A stretch of DNA of 33,297 nucleotides from NCBI RefSeq assembly GCF_022347205.1, contig NZ_JAKRNE010000020.1, forward strand, positions 1 to 33,297, written 5' to 3'. Numbering within the stretch: position 1 is the stretch's first letter; each line of letters opens with the position of its first letter. This document shows positions 17,563 to 30,466 of the stretch, one piece after another. Under the pieces are notes generated by a model. The model saw nothing but the letters and a program-made list of their open reading frames with translations. It did no database searches and was not told the DNA's origin. The position numbers and the translations under genes are program-made. This DNA is from Corynebacterium sp. ACRPO (GTDB lineage: Bacteria; Actinomycetota; Actinomycetes; Mycobacteriales; Mycobacteriaceae).

Positions 17563-20076
17563 ATGCTTATTTCCCAAGACTGGGTCACCCGCATCCTGGG
17601 CGCTAAGAATCCTGGTTGGAATGTTTCCGCTGCCGATATGGACTCCGGATTCGTGCGCGTCGGTTTTGAAACCGAAGGTTATGCTGCCGTTCCGGAGAGT
17701 ACCGGTCCGCTGGTCATCGGCCAGGTGGTAGAGATCGAGGAACTTACTCAGTTCAAAAAGCCCATCCGCTACTGCCAGGTCAACGTGGGCCAGGCTAATG
17801 GTACGGGCGAGCTGCAGGGAATCATTTGCGGTGCCCGCAACTTCCGCCTGAATGACTATGTCGTCGTAGCTCTTCCTGGATCGGAACTGCCAGGTGGTTT
17901 CAAAATTGCGGCTCGCGAGACCTACGACCACATCTCCAATGGCATGCTGTGCTCCGGCGCTGAGCTCGGTCTAGGTGCACAGGCTAACGGCATCATCGTC
18001 TTGGGCGATGACGTCGCCGATAAGGTGGGCGAGGACGCTCGCCCGATTATTGGGCTGCACGATACCGACTTTGACGTCAACATCACCCCGGATCGCGGCT
18101 ACGCCCTGTCCGCGCGCGGTTTGAGCCGTGAGATTGCCTCGGCTTTCGATCTGGAATTTGCCGATATTGCCGAGGAGCCGTCGGTTGCTGGCATTGATAC
18201 CTCTGCTGTTCCGGAGGCGCAGGGCTCGCTTATCGACGTCACTCTAGACCCCGCGACCAAGGCGCAGCGTTTCGGCCTGCGCAAGGTCTCTGGCATCGAC
18301 CCACAGGCGCGCACCCCGTTCTGGCTGGAGCGCGAGCTCATGCTCTGCGGCCAGCGCAGCGTGAACTTGCCCACGGACATTACTAACTATGTGATGTTGC
18401 TTTTGGGTGCCCCGATGCATGCATTTGACGCCAACGTTATCCAAGGAAATCTCGTTGTCCGTAATGCGGACGAAGGCGAGAAGTTTGAGACCTTGGATCA
18501 CGTAAAGCGTGAGCTTTCTGCAGAAGATGTGGTCATCTGCGATGGCAACGGCATCCAGTCGCTGGCCGGTGTCATGGGCGGTACCACCTCCGAAATCTCG
18601 GCGGAGACCACTGATGTGGTCTTCGAATCCGCTATCTGGGATCCGATCACCGTGGCGCGCACCTCCCGCCGCCATAAGTTGTCGTCCGAGTCCTCCCGCC
18701 GCTTCGAGCGCGGCGTGGACCCTGCGATTGTCGAGGTCGCTCTAGACACCGCATGTGCGCTCTTGCAGCAGCTGGCGGGCGGCACCATTGAGGAAGGCCG
18801 GACGCTAATCGGGGACGTCGCCAGGCGCGAGCCCATTGCCCTGCGCACCGCAAAGGCCAGCGAGTATGCCGGCGTTGACTACTCCCGTGAGACCGTGATT
18901 TCCCGCCTTGAGGAAGTCGGCTGCACTGTCGCCGATGAGGGCGACATGCTGCAGGTAACGCCTGCATCGTGGCGCACCGATATCTCTATGGATGTTGACC
19001 TCATCGAAGAGGTGCTACGTCTCGAGGGCTTGGAGGACATTCCTACCGTTTTGCCTACTCCGGCCGGCGGTCGCGGTCTCACCCCGGCGCAGAAGCGTCG
19101 CCGCGCTATTGGTCACGGCCTAGCCTATGCCGGTTATGCAGAGGTATTGCCAGCCCCGTTCGTGGCGAACGACACCTTTGATGTGTGGGGCTTGGACAAG
19201 GATGATGCTCGCCGCCGCACCGTAGAGGTGCAAAATCCGCTTGAGGCAGATAAGGCCATCTTGTCCACGACTCTGCTCCCGAACATGCTGGAGGCCATCG
19301 GGCGTAATGTTGCTCGCGGCCGCAGCGACCTCGCCCTATATGGTCTGCAGCAAGTGGCATTCAAGCGCGCCGAGGCCTCGCCTATGCCTTCCGTAGAGCA
19401 GCGACCTTCCGAGCAGGTGGTTTCCGAACTTCTGGATACCCTTCCTGAGCAGCCGTTGCACGTTGCAACGGTGGCCACCGGCAATATTGAGCATGAGGGC
19501 CCGTGGGGCGAAGGGCGCGCATATAGCTACGCCGACGCTATCGAATCCGCCCGCCAGGTCGCCCGCGCCGCCGGTGTGGATATCGAGCTGGAGGCAGCGC
19601 AGGCTCTTCCCTGGCATCCAGGCCGTTGTGCTGCCGTGAAGGTGGCTGGCACTGACATCGTTCTGGGCCATGCCGGTGAGCTTCACCCGCAGGTTTTGGA
19701 GGCGCTGAACTTGCCGGCGCGTACTTGCGCTATGGAGCTGGACGTTACCGCTATGCCATTGGAGGAAAAGTTCCCGGCGCCGGTACTGTCCTCCTTCCCA
19801 GCGTTGCACCAGGACATCGCGCTCGTGGTGGATGAAGACGTCCCAGCCGAGCGCGTCCGCGCCACGGTGGAAGAGGGGGCGGGCGAACTCATCGAGTCCG
19901 TTGAGCTCTTCGACATTTTCCGTGGCGAGCAGTTGGGCGAGGGCAAGAAGTCCCTGGCCTTCCAGCTGCTGTTCCGTGCAGCGGATCGCACGTTGACCGA
20001 TGAGGAAGTCAATGAGCACCGCACGGCGGCAGCGGAGCTGGCTAAGCAGCGCTTGGGCGCAGAGATGCGCGCATAG
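17563..20076 (+). CDS. pheT: Phenylalanyl-tRNA synthetase beta subunit
   Basis: PheT is the large subunit that binds tRNA and edits Tyr-tRNA(Phe). The 837-aa product is full length. It has an OB-type tRNA-binding domain ('CQVNVGQANGTGELQGIICGARNF...GMLCSGAELGLG'), the B3/B4 editing domain ('LPTDITNYVMLLLGAPMHAFDA', 'SLAGVMGGTTSEIS'), B5, a degenerate synthetase-like core and the C-terminal ferredoxin-fold anticodon-binding domain ('FPALHQDIALVVDEDVPAE...FRAADRTLTDEEVNE'). The ATG at 17563 is preceded by GAAAGGA. It forms an operon with pheS and ends at a strong terminator. Confidence 0.97.
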   Translation: MLISQDWVTRILGAKNPGWNVSAADMDSGFVRVGFETEGYAAVPESTGPLVIGQVVEIEELTQFKKPIRYCQVNVGQANGTGELQGIICGARNFRLNDYVVVALPGSELPGGFKIAARETYDHISNGMLCSGAELGLGAQANGIIVLGDDVADKVGEDARPIIGLHDTDFDVNITPDRGYALSARGLSREIASAFDLEFADIAEEPSVAGIDTSAVPEAQGSLIDVTLDPATKAQRFGLRKVSGIDPQARTPFWLERELMLCGQRSVNLPTDITNYVMLLLGAPMHAFDANVIQGNLVVRNADEGEKFETLDHVKRELSAEDVVICDGNGIQSLAGVMGGTTSEISAETTDVVFESAIWDPITVARTSRRHKLSSESSRRFERGVDPAIVEVALDTACALLQQLAGGTIEEGRTLIGDVARREPIALRTAKASEYAGVDYSRETVISRLEEVGCTVADEGDMLQVTPASWRTDISMDVDLIEEVLRLEGLEDIPTVLPTPAGGRGLTPAQKRRRAIGHGLAYAGYAEVLPAPFVANDTFDVWGLDKDDARRRTVEVQNPLEADKAILSTTLLPNMLEAIGRNVARGRSDLALYGLQQVAFKRAEASPMPSVEQRPSEQVVSELLDTLPEQPLHVATVATGNIEHEGPWGEGRAYSYADAIESARQVARAAGVDIELEAAQALPWHPGRCAAVKVAGTDIVLGHAGELHPQVLEALNLPARTCAMELDVTAMPLEEKFPAPVLSSFPALHQDIALVVDEDVPAERVRATVEEGAGELIESVELFDIFRGEQLGEGKKSLAFQLLFRAADRTLTDEEVNEHRTAAAELAKQRLGAEMRA

Positions 20077-20089
20077 CTAGGCCCTAGGA

Positions 20090-20124
20090 AGGGGCGGTGA
20101 GATTTAGCTCACCGTCCCTTTTTT
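20090..20124 (+). terminator. Strong intrinsic terminator of pheST
   Basis: AGGGGCGGTGAG (20090-20101) pairs with CTCACCGTCCCT (20108-20119): 12 pairs with one G-T, a 6-nt loop and a run of six T. Confidence 0.92.
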
Positions 20125-20180
20125 AATACATTTTTCCATTCCTGGCGATGCAATTACCAGGGAATTTCCCCGCTTTGAGT

Positions 20181-20210
20181 GAATAACATACGGCCGAGTG
20201 TATTTATTGC
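20181..20210 (+). promoter_or_regulatory. Candidate ArgR operator upstream of argC
   Basis: GAATAACATAC and GTATTTATTGC form an imperfect inverted repeat around GGCCGAGT, directly upstream of the argC -10. The region is AT-rich in a GC-rich genome, as ARG boxes are, but it does not match the E. coli-type consensus closely. Confidence 0.35.
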
Positions 20211-20216
20211 TATAGT
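20211..20216 (+). promoter_or_regulatory. -10 hexamer of the argC operon (leaderless)
   Basis: TATAGT lies 7 nt before the ATG at 20224, with no Shine-Dalgarno. Bound ArgR on the repeat just upstream would block the promoter. Confidence 0.55.
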
Positions 20217-20223
20217 CTCGCTT

Positions 20224-21267
20224 ATGACGATTTCAGTAGCAATAGCAGGCGCCACCGGATACGCGGGAAGCGAGATCCTTCGCTTGTTGCTATCTCACCC
20301 GGCCTATCTTTGTGGGCGCCTGCGCATTGGCGCGCTCACAGCACATTCCACCGCCGGGAAGACGGTAGGTGAGCTCATGCCACATCTGCCTCAGTTGGCG
20401 GGTCGCGTTATTGAAGAGACGACCGTTGATAATCTCCGTGGGCATGATGTTGTCTTTTTCGGCCTACCGCACGGGTACTCTGCTGACATCGCCCAACAAC
20501 TAGGCCAGCAGACCACCCTGATCGATTGTGCGGCCGATTTTCGCCTTCGTAGCAAGTCCGACTGGGATGCTTTCTACGGCGGCGACTATGCCGGAAGCTG
20601 GCCCTATGGAATTCCGGAGGTGCCCGGCAATAGAGAAGCGCTGCGGCGTGCTCACCGAATAGCAGTACCGGGATGTTTTCCTACGGCGGTCACCCTTGGG
20701 GTTCTGCCGGCCGTGGCGCACGAGCTCGTTGAGCCGAACCTTTCGGTCATTGCTATCACCGGAGTCTCTGGTGCCGGGAAGAAAGCTTCTGTAGCGCAGC
20801 TTGGCGCGGAGACCATGGGAAACCTCAAAGCATATAAGCCTGGCGGGACGCACCGACACACCCCAGAGATCCTGCAAAACCTGCAGCCTTTTGCCAAGGA
20901 GAAGCTCTCCCTTAGCTTTACACCGGTTCTCGCGCCCTTGCCCCGTGGGATTTTGGCTACGACTACGGCGGGGCTTAAAGGGGGCGTCGGCAAGCGTGAC
21001 GTGGAGACAGCATTCCGCGACCTTTATGCCCAAGAGCCCTTTTGCTACGTCCTTCCCACCGGGCAGCAACCCGAAACCCAGAACGTCGTGGGCACCAACA
21101 TGGTCCATATCCAAGCTCACGTGGACGAACGCGCCCGACGGCTCGTTGTCACATCAGCGCTAGACAACCTGTGCAAGGGAACGGCTGGCGCCGCGTTGCA
21201 ATGCATGAACCTGGCACTTGACTGGGATGAAACCTCGGGCCTGCCGCAAGCGGCCGTAGCCCCATAA
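20224..21267 (+). CDS. argC: N-acetyl-gamma-glutamyl-phosphate reductase
   Basis: ArgC makes N-acetylglutamate semialdehyde from N-acetylglutamyl phosphate with NADPH, the third step of arginine synthesis. The 347-aa product has the NADP-binding turn '[11 protein letters not shown]' (residues 7-17), 'FFGLPHGYS', the active-site cysteine in VPGCFPTA (Cys151) and 'SGAGKKAS'. I chose ATG at 20224. A GTG at 20179 would add a non-conserved leader that runs through the promoter. First gene of argCJBDFR, with ATG just after the -10 element, so the mRNA is probably leaderless. Confidence 0.96.
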   Translation: MTISVAIAGATGYAGSEILRLLLSHPAYLCGRLRIGALTAHSTAGKTVGELMPHLPQLAGRVIEETTVDNLRGHDVVFFGLPHGYSADIAQQLGQQTTLIDCAADFRLRSKSDWDAFYGGDYAGSWPYGIPEVPGNREALRRAHRIAVPGCFPTAVTLGVLPAVAHELVEPNLSVIAITGVSGAGKKASVAQLGAETMGNLKAYKPGGTHRHTPEILQNLQPFAKEKLSLSFTPVLAPLPRGILATTTAGLKGGVGKRDVETAFRDLYAQEPFCYVLPTGQQPETQNVVGTNMVHIQAHVDERARRLVVTSALDNLCKGTAGAALQCMNLALDWDETSGLPQAAVAP

Positions 21268-21282
21268 CACTAGGAGAATACA

Positions 21283-22452
21283 ATGAGTACAGCTGGGATC
21301 ACCGGCCCCGCCGGCTTTAGCGCCGGCGCAACTACAGCGAGGATTAAGCCCTCCGGCACGCCCGATATGGCCTTGGTGGTCAATAACGGACCTCGTTTCG
21401 ACGCGGCGGCAGTCTTTACCCGCAACCGCGTGGTGGCCTCGCCGGTGAAACTCTCCCGCAAGGCGATCAGCGATGGTCAATTGGCTGCGGTCATCTTCAA
21501 TTCTGGAAACGCCAATGCGTGCAATGGTGCGCAGGGCGACAAGGACGCCGCTGCGCTGGTAGCCGAGGTTGCTCACTCCCTGCGCCTTCCCGAGGGAGAC
21601 ATTGCCGCCTGTTCGACGGGACTTATCGGTGAGCCCATGCCAATGCACAAGGTGTTAGCTGGTGCGGCCGACGTAGTGAAGGGCCTTGGCACGAGTGCAG
21701 AACACGCACATGCGGCAGCCGCGGCCATTATGACCACCGATACCGTAACCAAGGAAGCCACCTATGCCGCGGACGGCTGGTCGGTAGGGGCCATGGGCAA
21801 GGGAGTAGGCATGATGGCTCCTTCTCTCGCAACAATGTTGGTATGCCTTACTACCGACGCCGCCGCGAGTGCTCCCGCACTCCACAGCGCCCTAGACAAG
21901 GCCGCGGCCAAGACTTTTAACACCCTCGACGTGGATGGATCTACCTCCACCAATGACACGGTAATCCTCATGGCCTCTGGGGCATCGGGGATTGCACCCA
22001 GCCAAGAAGAACTTGACGCGGCGGTGCTTGCGGTGTGCGCGGACATTGCGGACCAATTGCAAGCAGATGCGGAAGGCGTGACTAAGCGCGTCAAAATCAC
22101 GGTAGAGGGCACGGCCACGGATGATCAGGCCCTCGATGCCGCGCGCACCTTGGGCCGCGACAACCTTTTTAAGTGCGCCATGTTTGGTTCCGATCCTAAT
22201 TGGGGACGTGTCCTCGCCGCTGTGGGAATGGCAGATGCAGAAATGGATCCGGACAACATCTCCGTCTATTTCAATGACCAGCCGGTCTGTCTAGCATCAA
22301 CGGGCACGCCGGGGGCACGCGAGGTGGACCTGAGCGGCGCCGATATTGATGTTCGCGTGGATCTGGGCACGGGAGGCGCGGGGTCGGCATTCGTGCGCAC
22401 GACGGATCTCTCCCATGCCTACGTGGAAATCAATTCGGCGTATAGCTCCTAG
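21283..22452 (+). CDS. argJ: Glutamate N-acetyltransferase / ornithine acetyltransferase
   Basis: ArgJ moves the acetyl group from N-acetylornithine to glutamate, closing the acetyl cycle. Bifunctional forms also use acetyl-CoA. The 389-aa precursor cleaves itself into two chains; the site is visible as '[13 protein letters not shown]', with Thr184 the new N-terminal nucleophile. The oxyanion-hole region 'STGLIGEP' (111-118) and '[10 protein letters not shown]' are present. No argA is seen in the cluster, so ArgJ may supply both activities, as in many actinobacteria; corynebacterial ArgJ varies on this point. The ATG is preceded by AGGAG, 15 nt after argC. Confidence 0.96.
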   Translation: MSTAGITGPAGFSAGATTARIKPSGTPDMALVVNNGPRFDAAAVFTRNRVVASPVKLSRKAISDGQLAAVIFNSGNANACNGAQGDKDAAALVAEVAHSLRLPEGDIAACSTGLIGEPMPMHKVLAGAADVVKGLGTSAEHAHAAAAAIMTTDTVTKEATYAADGWSVGAMGKGVGMMAPSLATMLVCLTTDAAASAPALHSALDKAAAKTFNTLDVDGSTSTNDTVILMASGASGIAPSQEELDAAVLAVCADIADQLQADAEGVTKRVKITVEGTATDDQALDAARTLGRDNLFKCAMFGSDPNWGRVLAAVGMADAEMDPDNISVYFNDQPVCLASTGTPGAREVDLSGADIDVRVDLGTGGAGSAFVRTTDLSHAYVEINSAYSS

Positions 22453-22464
22453 GGAGAGATGAGA

Positions 22465-23396
22465 ATGATTAGCGGACTTAGGGACCACGAGCGGGCCACT
22501 GTCTTGGCAGATGCACTGCCGTGGCTCCAGCACTATCGGGACACCATAGTGGTGGTGAAATATGGCGGAAATGCCATGGTGGATGAGGAGCTCAAGGCGG
22601 CCTTTGCGGCGGATATGGTCTTTTTGCGCACCGTCGGTGTCCATCCCGTGGTGGTCCACGGTGGCGGGCCACAGATCAACTCTATGCTGCAGAAGCTCGG
22701 CATTGAAGGGGAGTTTCGAGGCGGCTTCCGCGTGACCTCGCCGGAAGTCATGGACGTCGTGCGCATGGTGCTGTTTGGGCAGGTGGGCCGCGGATTGGTC
22801 AACCTCATCAATTCCCATGGTCCTTATGCAGTGGGGACCTCAGGAGAAGATGCAGGACTATTTCGGGCTACGAAACGGCTGGTGGAGATCGATGGACAAC
22901 CTACCGATATTGGCATGGTCGGCGACATCGTAGAGGTCAACCCTGCAGCCGTCATGGATATTATCCAGGCCGGACGCATCCCTGTGGTCTCGACCATTGC
23001 ACCGGGAGAGGATGGCGCTATTTATAACATCAACGCCGATAGTGCGGCTGGCGCCTTGGCCAGCGCGATTGGGGCTGAGCGATTAATCATCCTTACCAAC
23101 GTAGAAGGGCTATATACGGACTGGCCGAACCGTGAGTCCTTGGTATCAAAGATTGAATGTGGCCGGCTATCCCATCTATTGCCGCACTTGGACTCCGGCA
23201 TGATTCCCAAAATGGAGTCCTGCCTTAAGGCGGTAAAAGCTGGGGTATCGGCCGCCCACGTTATTGATGGCCGGATTGGTCACTCGGTGCTTTTAGAACT
23301 ATTTACCCCTGGCGGCGTCGGAACCATGGTGCTGCCAGATGACTATGACAAACACGACTATCCCGAAGGGACCATCTTCAGGAAGGACGATGCAGC

Positions 23397-23400
<4 letters not shown>
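22465..23400 (+). CDS. argB: Acetylglutamate kinase
   Basis: ArgB phosphorylates N-acetylglutamate and in corynebacteria is the arginine-inhibited control point (family knowledge). The product is 311 aa from the ATG at 22465. The amino acid kinase fold shows '[10 protein letters not shown]', '[10 protein letters not shown]', '[10 protein letters not shown]', '[11 protein letters not shown]' and 'LTNVEGLY...[14 protein letters not shown]'. An ATG at 22459 lies only 2 nt from the AGGGAG ribosome site, so the second ATG, 8 nt away, is preferred; the difference is two residues. The stop overlaps the argD start by 4 nt (ATGA), so the two are translationally coupled. Confidence 0.95.
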
Positions 23401-25492
<2,092 letters not shown>

Positions 25493-25495
25493 GTA

Positions 25496-25978
25496 ATGAA
25501 CACCCCGACCACCCGCAATGCTCGGCAGGCCAAGATCTTGGAGATTTTAGATCGCAATCGCGTCACCAGCCAGGTGCAACTATCCGAGCTTCTTCTCGCA
25601 GACGGCATCGACATCACGCAAGCCACTTTGTCCCGTGACTTGGATGAGTTGGGAGCGAAGAAGGTAAAGCGCGATGGTGGCCGTTCCTACTACGTGGTCG
25701 GCGGTGAGCTGGAGCAATTTGAAGACCAGGTGGGCGGTCCCCGCGAAAAGCTGCGCCGTATGCTCGATGAGCTCGTGGTTTCCCATGATTCTTCCGGCAA
25801 TATAGCCATGCTGCGCACCCCAGCCGGTGCGGCCCAGTACCTTGCCAGCTTTATTGACAGGGTGGGGCTGCACGATGTCATTGGTTGCATCGCCGGCGAT
25901 GACACCATCTTCGTCTTGGCGCGCGAGGGCGTCACGGGCGCAGATTTGGCAGTGATACTTACCACGCGGAATATTTAG
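25496..25978 (+). CDS. argR: Arginine repressor
   Basis: ArgR is the hexameric, arginine-responsive repressor of arginine genes. The 160-aa product has a winged-helix N-terminal domain ('[48 protein letters not shown]') and a C-terminal arginine-binding oligomerisation domain ('[15 protein letters not shown]...[16 protein letters not shown]'). It starts 3 nt after the argF stop, with AAGGAG inside the end of argF, so it is part of the operon it probably controls. Confidence 0.96.
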   Translation: MNTPTTRNARQAKILEILDRNRVTSQVQLSELLLADGIDITQATLSRDLDELGAKKVKRDGGRSYYVVGGELEQFEDQVGGPREKLRRMLDELVVSHDSSGNIAMLRTPAGAAQYLASFIDRVGLHDVIGCIAGDDTIFVLAREGVTGADLAVILTTRNI

Positions 25979-25983
25979 ACGGC

Positions 25984-26005
25984 GGTGGTGGCAATCCAGA
26001 CCACC
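25984..26005 (+). terminator. Weak hairpin between argR and argG
   Basis: GGTGGT (25984-25989) pairs with ACCACC (26000-26005) around a 10-nt loop. No T-run follows, so full termination is doubtful and read-through into argG is plausible. Confidence 0.35.
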
Positions 26006-26008
26006 ATC

Positions 26009-26017
26009 GTATATTAT
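26009..26017 (+). promoter_or_regulatory. argG promoter -10 region and possible ArgR half-site
   Basis: GTATATTAT contains TATATT/TATTAT -10 candidates. It differs by one base from GTATGTTAT on the minus strand in front of argC (20183-20191). A shared ArgR contact is possible, but the sequence is AT-rich and short. Confidence 0.3.
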
Positions 26018-26059
26018 GTACTTAGATGAATTGTTTCCAATAGAACAAGGAGATTAACC

Positions 26060-27280
26060 ATGTCCGCACGCGTAGTCTTGGCTTACTCTGGTGGCCTTGA
26101 TACTTCCGTTGCCATCCCATACCTGGCAAAAATGACCGGTGGTGACGTTGTCGCCGTTTCCCTGGACTTGGGCCAGGGCGGCGAAGATATGGAATCGGTT
26201 CGCCAGCGTGCACTTGACTGCGGTGCCGTAGAGTCCATCGTTATCGATGCCAAGGATGAGTTTGCGGAGGAATACTGCGTTCCCACCATCAAGGCAAACG
26301 GCATGTACATGAAGCAGTACCCGCTGGTATCGGCTATTTCTCGCCCCCTCATTACCAAGCACTTGGTGAAAGCGGCCCAGGAATTCGGCGGCACCCACGT
26401 CTCCCACGGCTGCACCGGCAAGGGTAATGACCAGGTACGCTTCGAGGTTTCCTTCCGTGCCCAGGATCCTTCCCTCGAAATCATCGCCCCTGCACGCGAT
26501 TATGCCTGGACCCGCGATAAGGCCATCGCCTTCGCGGAAGAGATCAACCTGCCGATTGAGCAGTCCGCTTCCTCACCATTTTCCATCGATCAGAACCTGT
26601 GGGGCCGCGCGGTAGAGACCGGTTTCCTTGAGGATCTGTGGAACCCGCCAACAAAGGATCTCTACGCCTATACCGAGGACCCGAGCCTGGGTAATGCCCC
26701 GGATGAAATCATCATCTCCTTTGAGAAGGGCATCCCGGCGGCAGTCGATGGCCAGAAGATGTCCCCGCTGCAGATTATTGAAGAGGTCAACCGCCGCGCT
26801 GGTGCGCAGGGCATTGGCCGTCTGGATATGGTGGAGGACCGCTTGGTAGGCATTAAGTCCCGTGAGGTCTATGAGGCTCCAGGCGCCATGGTCCTCATCC
26901 AGGCCCACGAGGCGCTGGAGGATGTCACCGTGGAGCGCGAGTTGGCTCGCTACAAGCGCTTGACCGATGCCCGCTGGTCCGAGGAGGTCTATGACGGTCT
27001 CTGGCACTCGCCGCTGAAGCGTTCCCTGGATGCCTTCGTTGAGGAGTCCCAGGAAAACGTCACCGGTGATATCCGCCTGAGCATGCATGCCGGTACCGCC
27101 ACAGTCACCGGCCGCCGCTCCGGCCAGTCGCTGTACTCCTTTGACCTGGCTACTTATGACACTGGCGATACCTTCGATCAGACCGCGGCTAAGGGCTTTG
27201 TGCAGCTGCACGGCCTGTCCACCCAGATCTCCAACCAGCGCGACCGCGACGGCGGTTTCCCTACCAGCGCGCAGAAGTAG
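26060..27280 (+). CDS. argG: Argininosuccinate synthase
   Basis: ArgG condenses citrulline and aspartate using ATP. The 406-aa product has the PP-loop SGGLDTS (residues 10-16), '[12 protein letters not shown]', '[12 protein letters not shown]', '[14 protein letters not shown]' and '[10 protein letters not shown]', all standard for the family. The ATG has AAGGAG 7 nt upstream. It is separated from argR by 81 nt holding a weak hairpin and a probable second promoter, so argGH can be driven on its own. Confidence 0.97.
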   Translation: MSARVVLAYSGGLDTSVAIPYLAKMTGGDVVAVSLDLGQGGEDMESVRQRALDCGAVESIVIDAKDEFAEEYCVPTIKANGMYMKQYPLVSAISRPLITKHLVKAAQEFGGTHVSHGCTGKGNDQVRFEVSFRAQDPSLEIIAPARDYAWTRDKAIAFAEEINLPIEQSASSPFSIDQNLWGRAVETGFLEDLWNPPTKDLYAYTEDPSLGNAPDEIIISFEKGIPAAVDGQKMSPLQIIEEVNRRAGAQGIGRLDMVEDRLVGIKSREVYEAPGAMVLIQAHEALEDVTVERELARYKRLTDARWSEEVYDGLWHSPLKRSLDAFVEESQENVTGDIRLSMHAGTATVTGRRSGQSLYSFDLATYDTGDTFDQTAAKGFVQLHGLSTQISNQRDRDGGFPTSAQK

Positions 27281-28717
<1,437 letters not shown>

Positions 28718-28735
28718 TTCTCGGTGCGCTTTAAA

Positions 28736-28769
28736 AACCGCATGGTCTTTGGCCATGCGGTTCTTTTTT
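28736..28769 (+). terminator. Strong intrinsic terminator of argGH
   Basis: A perfect 10-bp stem, AACCGCATGG (28736-28745) with CCATGCGGTT (28753-28762), is followed by TTCTTTTTTG. Confidence 0.93.
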
Positions 28770-28794
28770 GTATCGCTGCGGGGGTGGGAGATTG

Positions 28795-28841
28795 ACCCCC
28801 ATTCCCAACCCTTCAACTGCGTTGTTGAACACAATGGGGGT
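28795..28841 (+). promoter_or_regulatory. Nested inverted repeat upstream of the permease-ocd operon
   Basis: ACCCCCATT (28795-28803) is perfectly repeated in inverse as AATGGGGGT (28833-28841). Inside it TTCAAC (28812-28817) mirrors GTTGAA (28824-28829). It lies upstream of the likely -10 (TACGTT at 28867 or TAGTAT at 28872), where an activator or repressor would bind. Use as a transcribed hairpin is less likely. Confidence 0.5.
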
Positions 28842-28866
28842 ACCGGTGACATGGGTAACAGTGTGC

Positions 28867-28877
28867 TACGTTAGTAT
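28867..28877 (+). promoter_or_regulatory. Candidate -10 of the permease-ocd operon
   Basis: Overlapping hexamers TACGTT (28867-28872) and TAGTAT (28872-28877) lie 60-70 nt before the ATG. No good -35 is seen, which fits a promoter needing an activator. Confidence 0.35.
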
Positions 28878-28936
28878 TCTTGCAGGGAATGTGACCTAAC
28901 AGACTCGTTCACCGTAATGAAAGGACGATCTCTCCT

Positions 28937-30454
28937 ATGACAGTAAATTCTCCGCCGTCCCCAGCGGGGCCACACGAGAATGAAAAGGCGGTCTACGCCT
29001 CGGAAGACCACGGCCTGCAAAAGGGAATGGGCAATCGCCAGTTACAGATGATTGCCATCGGTTCCGCAATCGGTACTGGCCTTCTCCTGGGCACCGGCAG
29101 CCGCCTGCAAGACGCGGGCCCCTTCCTCGCCGTGCTGTACCTCGTATGTGGCTTCTTTGGCTACATCATCTTGCGTTCACTTGGCGAGCTCATCGTCTAT
29201 CGCCCCAGCTCCGGCTCCTTCGTGTCTTATGCTCGCGAGTTTTATGGCGAGAAGACCGCTTTCGTCACCGGCTGGTTGTACTGGGGAAACTGGGCCATGA
29301 CTCTTGTGGCGGATGGCACAGCCGTCGCCATCTACATCAAGTGGTTTAGTCAGTACACGTCGTGGCTCGACTCCGTCCCGCAGTGGACACTTGCGCTCGT
29401 GGTCATCTGCGGCATCCTCCTGTTCAATATGCTCTCGGTGAAGATCTTCGGCGAGCTGGAGTACTGGTTCTCCTTGATCAAGATCGTCGCGCTGCTCATC
29501 TTCATGTTGGTGGCCATCGGCGTCCTCATCTTTGGCCACCCGAGTGGCGACCCGACCGGCTTTAGTCTCATTTCTGATACCGGCGGCTGGCTGCCTAATG
29601 GCTTGATGCCTGCCGTGATCGTCATCCAGGGCGTCGTCTTCGCCTATGCCGGCATTGAGCTTGTCGGCACCACCTCCGGCGAGACCAAGAACGTGGAAAA
29701 GCACATTCCACGCGCGGTCAACAACGTGCTGCTGCGCATCCTGATTTTCTACTTCGGTTCCGTGCTGCTGCTCACGCTCGTGCTGCCGTACACCAATTAC
29801 GTCGCTGACGTATCGCCGTTTGTGACCTTCTTTGAGTCCCTCGGTGTAGGTGCGGCGGCCCCGATTTTCCAGCTTGTCGTTATCACCGCTGCGATTTCCT
29901 CGCTCAACGCCGGCCTGTATTCCACCGGCCGCATTATGTACAACATGTCCACTTCCGGCTCCGGTCCGAAGTTTGGCGCTCGCATGTCCAAGTCTGGCGT
30001 GCCCTACGGAGGCATCGTCATGGCGGCCATGGTGGGCTTGGTAGGCGTCTTCCTCAACTATGTGGTGCCGGAGATGGCGTTTGAAATCGTGCTCAACCTG
30101 GCAGCCTTGGGTACATTGGCGTCTTGGGCGGCAGTTGCGCTCTCGCACCTCAAATTTGTGCGCCTGGCTAAGAGTGGAAGCTACACCCGACCGGGATACC
30201 GCTCGCCGTTTGGAGAAGGCGGAGACTGGGCAGTGCTCATCTTCATTGGCCTAGTCATTATCTTGATGGCCTTTGATTATCCAATTGGTACTTTTGCACT
30301 TGCGTCGACCCTGCTCCTCGTTCCGGTCTTTATGGCAATGTGGTACGCATGGCGCGACCGCATTCGCGCCATCGCGGAAGAGAAGAAGGCCAAGCACCTG
30401 CCAACCTCCAGCTTCCCGGCCGCACCGCAAACAGACCTTCACCCAAAGAAATAG
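28937..30454 (+). CDS. Amino acid permease (APC superfamily)
   Basis: A 505-aa integral membrane protein of the APC amino acid transporter family (AAT/GabP/AnsP-like branch). About 12 membrane helices are visible. The first carries the family motif 'QLQMIAIGSAIGTGLLLGTG', and the conserved 'FAYAGIELVGTTSGETKNVEKHIPRAVN' lies mid-protein. Both ends are hydrophilic and probably cytoplasmic. The substrate cannot be read from sequence. Because the next gene, 12 nt on, encodes ornithine cyclodeaminase, import of ornithine, arginine or a related amino acid (or export of proline) is a reasonable inference. The ATG at 28937 has GAAAGGA 15 nt upstream, rather far. Confidence 0.9.
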   Translation: MTVNSPPSPAGPHENEKAVYASEDHGLQKGMGNRQLQMIAIGSAIGTGLLLGTGSRLQDAGPFLAVLYLVCGFFGYIILRSLGELIVYRPSSGSFVSYAREFYGEKTAFVTGWLYWGNWAMTLVADGTAVAIYIKWFSQYTSWLDSVPQWTLALVVICGILLFNMLSVKIFGELEYWFSLIKIVALLIFMLVAIGVLIFGHPSGDPTGFSLISDTGGWLPNGLMPAVIVIQGVVFAYAGIELVGTTSGETKNVEKHIPRAVNNVLLRILIFYFGSVLLLTLVLPYTNYVADVSPFVTFFESLGVGAAAPIFQLVVITAAISSLNAGLYSTGRIMYNMSTSGSGPKFGARMSKSGVPYGGIVMAAMVGLVGVFLNYVVPEMAFEIVLNLAALGTLASWAAVALSHLKFVRLAKSGSYTRPGYRSPFGEGGDWAVLIFIGLVIILMAFDYPIGTFALASTLLLVPVFMAMWYAWRDRIRAIAEEKKAKHLPTSSFPAAPQTDLHPKK

Positions 30455-30466
30455 AAAGGAACTTTT

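Noticed and set aside
29177..30148. 323-codon minus-strand frame opposite the permease
   Set aside because: It is rich in H, D, E and R because it is antisense to membrane helices. No family is recognised and there is no start signal.
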